From NCBI GenBank assembly GCA_017554745.1, contig JAFZHS010000019.1, positions 159,760-223,759 on the forward strand: 64,000 nt of DNA, in the 5' to 3' direction. How positions within the stretch are numbered: the first letter of the stretch is position 1; each line of letters starts with the position of its first letter. Shown piece after piece: positions 61,033-64,000 of the stretch. This DNA comes from Clostridiales bacterium (GTDB lineage Bacteria > Bacillota > Clostridia > Saccharofermentanales > Saccharofermentanaceae). Under the pieces are notes generated by a model. The model was not told the DNA's origin and searched no databases. It saw nothing but the letters and a program-made list of their open reading frames with translations. A program made the position numbers and the translations under genes.

Positions 61033-61389
61033 ATGGAAAGAGAAGAACTTGCCAGACTGCTTGACACTTATGCGACAGCACTTAAGAACAGGGAAGAATG
61101 TGAGAAGAAGATAACCGAACTTAAATCAAGGAAGGAAATAACTGCCAGCCGCGAATACTGTCAGTTCACTTTAATCAGATTCTATTGGCCGTTCTTTATA
61201 CTCTTCTTTGTGATCATAGTGATAGCGACGATTGTTTTCGGCATCGTTAACAACAACGGGTTTTCTTTCTCGTTTGTGCTTTATCAGTTGATTTTCGCGC
61301 TGTTTTATTTTCCGATAACGGCTCTTATAGCAAATGCCCTAAAGAATAAGGCTTCAACTGTCGAAGAAGCCGTTAAATTTCTAAAATAA
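61033..61389 (+). CDS. Small membrane protein with N-terminal coiled coil
   Basis: A 118-residue protein: a charged N-terminal coiled coil (EELARLLDTYATALKNREEC, about residues 1-40) and two membrane helices (FYWPFFILFFVIIVIATIVFG and LYQLIFALFYFPITALIANAL). GAGGATGG precedes the ATG. It ends 17 nt before the lipoprotein gene and is probably in its operon. Confidence 0.75.
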   Translation: MEREELARLLDTYATALKNREECEKKITELKSRKEITASREYCQFTLIRFYWPFFILFFVIIVIATIVFGIVNNNGFSFSFVLYQLIFALFYFPITALIANALKNKASTVEEAVKFLK

Positions 61390-61406
61390 CGAAAGGAGAT
61401 AATAGA

Positions 61407-62588
61407 ATGAAAAAGAGATTGCTGATATTCATGTTAGTTTGTTCTCTGTCGATCTCTTTTTGCGCATGTAAAAAGGAAGAGAACCCGGCGGAACCGCCTG
61501 TTACGACAACAACGACAACAACTGGGTCAAGTGTAAGGAGTTTACCTGATTACACGCCGGAACTCAGGGAACATCTTGGAGTTGAGCCTGAGCCCTCTAC
61601 ATTTGATGAACTCCTAACACTGTCACGGGCTATGAAGGGTCCTGGTTTCTACGAGGAAGATGAAGAACATCACTGTTGTACGCTTGTTTACAACAATAAT
61701 CATTACGATGTTATCCGTTATGAGAAGGCCAAAGAGTGGTTTGAATATCGCTTTACCGGTGCAGACCATCTGTATTTTGAGGAAGACAACGGACGTCTGA
61801 TCATCAGAGATGACAGTTACTCAGGCCCTGAAGGCATGCTTATGCCATATAATTTCATTGCATTTGTTGATAATTCCTGCAAATATCTCATCATAATTGG
61901 TGGCAGTTATGAGGTCCCGACAGTTTCTGATGCCGATATCGATGCGTTCAAGAATTTCTTTGTTAAAGCTGATAATTCTGTTGATCAGTTTAAAAGTTTA
62001 TACGGGCTGGATGACAGGCTTATAGAAGATTTTATTCTCTTTCAGCAGATAACAGAAGATGACTTGTTTGAATATGATTACAGTAAAGATTTGATTGAAT
62101 CTTTCAATAACGGGGATTACAGTCAGTTTGGATATAGCATGAACTGGAATGAGCTTAACTTTCAGGAGTTAACATTAAATAATAAAACTGATATTACTAA
62201 CGCGATAGATAATGCCAGATGGATCTACATGGTCTTTGAAGTCCCGATTCCTGACAGTGATGAGACGGAAAGAATAACCATGCTCTCTGATTTCCACCAT
62301 GACATGTTTTATTATGATGTCGATGAAGATAACTATCATAATTCCGGGAGACAACTTGCTCTAACTGAACTGGCGAAAGAAATACAAGTGAATATGATCC
62401 CGGAAGATGCCGAAAGACAGAATCCTGACCGCGATAAATATGCTTTGTCTTACAAATATGATGTATATATTTTCACTTACGACAGAAAGTATATCCACAT
62501 CTCGAACGATACCTACTACCGGTTCCACCAGTCATTTGATGTTTACTGGAAGCTGGTATACTACAGGGAATTCGATAAGGAATTTTAA
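61407..62588 (+). CDS. Large lipoprotein of unknown function
   Basis: A 393-residue lipoprotein with lipobox ISFCAC near residue 20, a linker of eight Thr residues (VTTTTTTTG), then two acidic aromatic-rich halves (about 45-190 and 210-393). No family recognised. CGAAAGGAG precedes the ATG. The Thr-rich linker is like that of the partial secreted protein at the start of the window. A terminator follows. Confidence 0.78.
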   Translation: MKKRLLIFMLVCSLSISFCACKKEENPAEPPVTTTTTTTGSSVRSLPDYTPELREHLGVEPEPSTFDELLTLSRAMKGPGFYEEDEEHHCCTLVYNNNHYDVIRYEKAKEWFEYRFTGADHLYFEEDNGRLIIRDDSYSGPEGMLMPYNFIAFVDNSCKYLIIIGGSYEVPTVSDADIDAFKNFFVKADNSVDQFKSLYGLDDRLIEDFILFQQITEDDLFEYDYSKDLIESFNNGDYSQFGYSMNWNELNFQELTLNNKTDITNAIDNARWIYMVFEVPIPDSDETERITMLSDFHHDMFYYDVDEDNYHNSGRQLALTELAKEIQVNMIPEDAERQNPDRDKYALSYKYDVYIFTYDRKYIHISNDTYYRFHQSFDVYWKLVYYREFDKEF

Positions 62589-62594
62589 GTGAGT

Positions 62595-62628
62595 GCTGCC
62601 GGAACATGAATCAACCCGGCAGCTTTTT
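62595..62628 (+). terminator. Rho-independent terminator
   Basis: GCTGCCGG (62595-62602) pairs with CCGGCAGC (62616-62623), followed by TTTTT. Confidence 0.92.
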
Positions 62629-62696
62629 AACAATGCTTTTAGCTGGATTGACAGACAATTGTTTTAACAAGAGTTTGCAAAATTAGTATTTTTATC

Positions 62697-62730
62697 TTGG
62701 TATAATGCAGGTGTTAGACGACAATATTTG
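62697..62730 (+). promoter_or_regulatory. -10 region and leader shared with the downstream gene
   Basis: TTGGTATAAT at 62697-62706 followed by AGG-GTTAGACGA and AATATTT. The same 34-nt segment, with five differences or so, recurs at 63809. TATAAT would be the -10 for the serine hydrolase gene at 62751. Confidence 0.65.
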
Positions 62731-62750
62731 AAAATATAGGAACAACTGCC

Positions 62751-63782
62751 ATGAATGACTTAGAAACAATCAGGAAAAGATTCCCGGGAATAAGCTGCGC
62801 ATACAGAGACGCAGAGGGAAATGTCACGGCCAAGTGTTTTGGTTTTGCAGATAAGGAAGAGAATGTGCCGGTGGATGAGAACACCGCCTTTCCTGCCTGC
62901 TCAATCTCAAAGTTTATTACCGGAATCTGCATTATGAAGGAATATGAGCAGGGTCGCATCGATATAGACAAGCCTGTTAATCTTTACCTTCGCAGTTGGA
63001 AACTTTTTAATTCATCCGGAAATGAAAGCGATGCACCTATACGTTCTCTCTTAAGCCACACTTCGGGAATCATTGACGGTGAAGATGGTTTTTACGGACT
63101 TCGAAGAAGTGATCCTTACGTCAGTCTGATCGATGTGCTTGATGGCAGGACTTCTTATAACAACCGTCCGGCGCAAGAGAATAATCCTTATGGCACTGAG
63201 TTCGAATACTCGGACGCTGGTTTCTGCGTATTGCAAATGCTGTTAGAAGACCTTGAGCAAAAGCCATATGAAGCTATAGCTGATGAGTTTGTTTTCGCGC
63301 CATTAAAACTGGACAACACCTTCTTTGCATCTCTTGCAAACCTGTCTGATTACGAGCAGAAGATCGTCATGGCGACAGGCTATGACGAGAATGGTCAGGC
63401 CATTCCCGGCAAGTTCCCGCAAATGCCCGATCTCGCTGCATCAGGGCTGTGGTCCACACCGAAAGAACTTCTTGTGATCGCAAAAGAATTTACGAAGGCC
63501 ATTAACGGTCAAAGCACTTTGCTGCAGGCAAAATCCGCATTGGAAATGGCTACTCCTTCCGAGAGATTTCCCTGGGCAGGACTTGGAATTTTCATGGATG
63601 GCGAGAACAGGCTCAGCATAAGCGGCTGGGGCGAGAATGGCCAGTCCAGACTGAAGTTCAATTACCGCACCGGCGAAGCCGCTGTTGTCATGGTCAATCA
63701 GAATCCCGGAGTCGCTCAGGAAGAATCCGGTGTCGAATGGCTGATCAATAACGTAAGCAGATTTGCATCTGAATCAGATTAA
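62751..63782 (+). CDS. Beta-lactamase-family serine hydrolase
   Basis: A 343-residue class C beta-lactamase/DD-peptidase-like protein. The catalytic SxxK is SISK (residues ~48-51, in FPACSISKFITG), the second motif Y-S-D in FEYSDAGFCVL, and a WAGLGI/GWGENGQSR segment stands near the usual third motif. LLSHTSGI is a family hallmark. No signal peptide, so it is probably cytoplasmic and acts as an esterase or amidase rather than as a beta-lactamase. TAGGAAC precedes the ATG. Confidence 0.85.
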   Translation: MNDLETIRKRFPGISCAYRDAEGNVTAKCFGFADKEENVPVDENTAFPACSISKFITGICIMKEYEQGRIDIDKPVNLYLRSWKLFNSSGNESDAPIRSLLSHTSGIIDGEDGFYGLRRSDPYVSLIDVLDGRTSYNNRPAQENNPYGTEFEYSDAGFCVLQMLLEDLEQKPYEAIADEFVFAPLKLDNTFFASLANLSDYEQKIVMATGYDENGQAIPGKFPQMPDLAASGLWSTPKELLVIAKEFTKAINGQSTLLQAKSALEMATPSERFPWAGLGIFMDGENRLSISGWGENGQSRLKFNYRTGEAAVVMVNQNPGVAQEESGVEWLINNVSRFASESD

Positions 63783-63808
63783 GAGATCTACGAGCATAAT
63801 ATCGCGAT

Positions 63809-63842
63809 TTGGTACAATAGAGGCGTTAGACGATAATATTTT
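63809..63842 (+). promoter_or_regulatory. Second copy of the shared -10/leader segment
   Basis: TTGGTACAATAGAGGCGTTA followed by GACGATAATATTT, nearly the same as 62697-62730. It precedes the DUF4180 gene at 63888 by about the same distance as the first copy precedes its gene. Confidence 0.6.
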
Positions 63843-63887
63843 AATATAAATGAGTAAGACAAATCGGAATTTGACGAGGTAAGACAA

Positions 63888-64000
63888 ATGACCATCCAAA
63901 CAGTTGAACAAAACAACATATTATGCGCTGTTATAAACAGCGATGAAAAGGTATTTACAGATGCACAGTCTGCACTCGATGTGCTTATGACTGCAAAGTA
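63888..64000 (+). CDS. DUF4180-type protein, N-terminal part (runs off window)
   Basis: ATG at 63888 behind GAGGTAAGAC. The 37 codons visible include VFTDAQSALDVLMTAKY, which fits the start of DUF4180 proteins as I remember them. The 3' end lies beyond the window. Function unknown. Confidence 0.65.
   Translation, partial: MTIQTVEQNNILCAVINSDEKVFTDAQSALDVLMTAK

Overview
The window looks like a chromosomal stretch of a Clostridia-type Bacillota (Firmicutes), of the rumen or gut kind. The grounds are the strong AGGAGG-type ribosome sites, the many Cys-lipoboxes, LytTR/GHKL and CPBP families, a manganese (yybP-ykoY) riboswitch, DUF4003/DUF4143/DUF4180-type genes and an IPSTG surface anchor. No rRNA or tRNA gene was seen. 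Base composition is uneven: most of 1-30 kb and 46-56 kb is fairly GC-rich, while about 31-46 kb and 58-64 kb are AT-rich.

Layout. 0.6-2.8 kb: an AgrC/AgrA-like two-component pair on the minus strand. 3-8 kb: a CPBP protease, an alanine racemase-like protein lacking the usual catalytic Tyr, and an 831-residue protein full of SPFKP repeats. 9.1-15.2 kb: a polyamine operon (decarboxylase, SpeE-like, agmatinase, carboxyspermidine dehydrogenase and decarboxylase) behind a roughly 360-nt structured leader that ends in a terminator. 15.3-15.8 kb: a BrnT/BrnA-like toxin-antitoxin pair. 16-24.9 kb: a zinc-ribbon membrane protein, a BcrA-like ABC transporter, an Asp/Glu racemase flanked by decayed lipoproteins, a membrane-anchored Ntn amidase and small lipoproteins. 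25-29.4 kb: a HAD hydrolase, then a Mn2+ riboswitch in front of a MacB-like ABC transporter. 29.7-32.8 kb: an apparent leader-peptide attenuator before a metallophosphatase, a RelB/YoeB module and an XRE regulator with palindromic operators. 33.4-34.7 kb: an IS30-family element. 35-45.1 kb: a Sel1-type protein and then an AT-rich run of five nuclease, helicase, AlbA and HEPN-type genes that resembles a defence island. It ends at a truncated WYL regulator and gene fragments. 45.8-55.6 kb: lipoproteins, a DUF4143 ATPase, an AlkZ-related protein, an RpiB-like isomerase, a DUF4003 protein and a TIR/beta-propeller membrane protein. 55.9-64 kb: a surface protein with an IPSTG anchor, lipoproteins, a second CPBP protein, a serine hydrolase and the start of a DUF4180 gene.

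The most unusual signal is not a gene. Intergenic regions carry several families of short palindromes (31-38 nt) in regularly phased arrays. Eight 36-nt palindromes at 17320-17795 have starts exactly 63 nt apart. Six more at 23410-23762, on the opposite strand, have starts 63-64 nt apart. A third array at 47403-47672 repeats every 50-53 nt, and a separate 31-nt family occurs as pairs 62 nt apart at three loci. The stem sequences differ between units and loci but co-vary, while the loop core stays similar. Periods near 52.5 and 63 nt equal five and six turns of B-DNA, and the +/-1 slips argue against coding. I do not recognise this arrangement as a described element.
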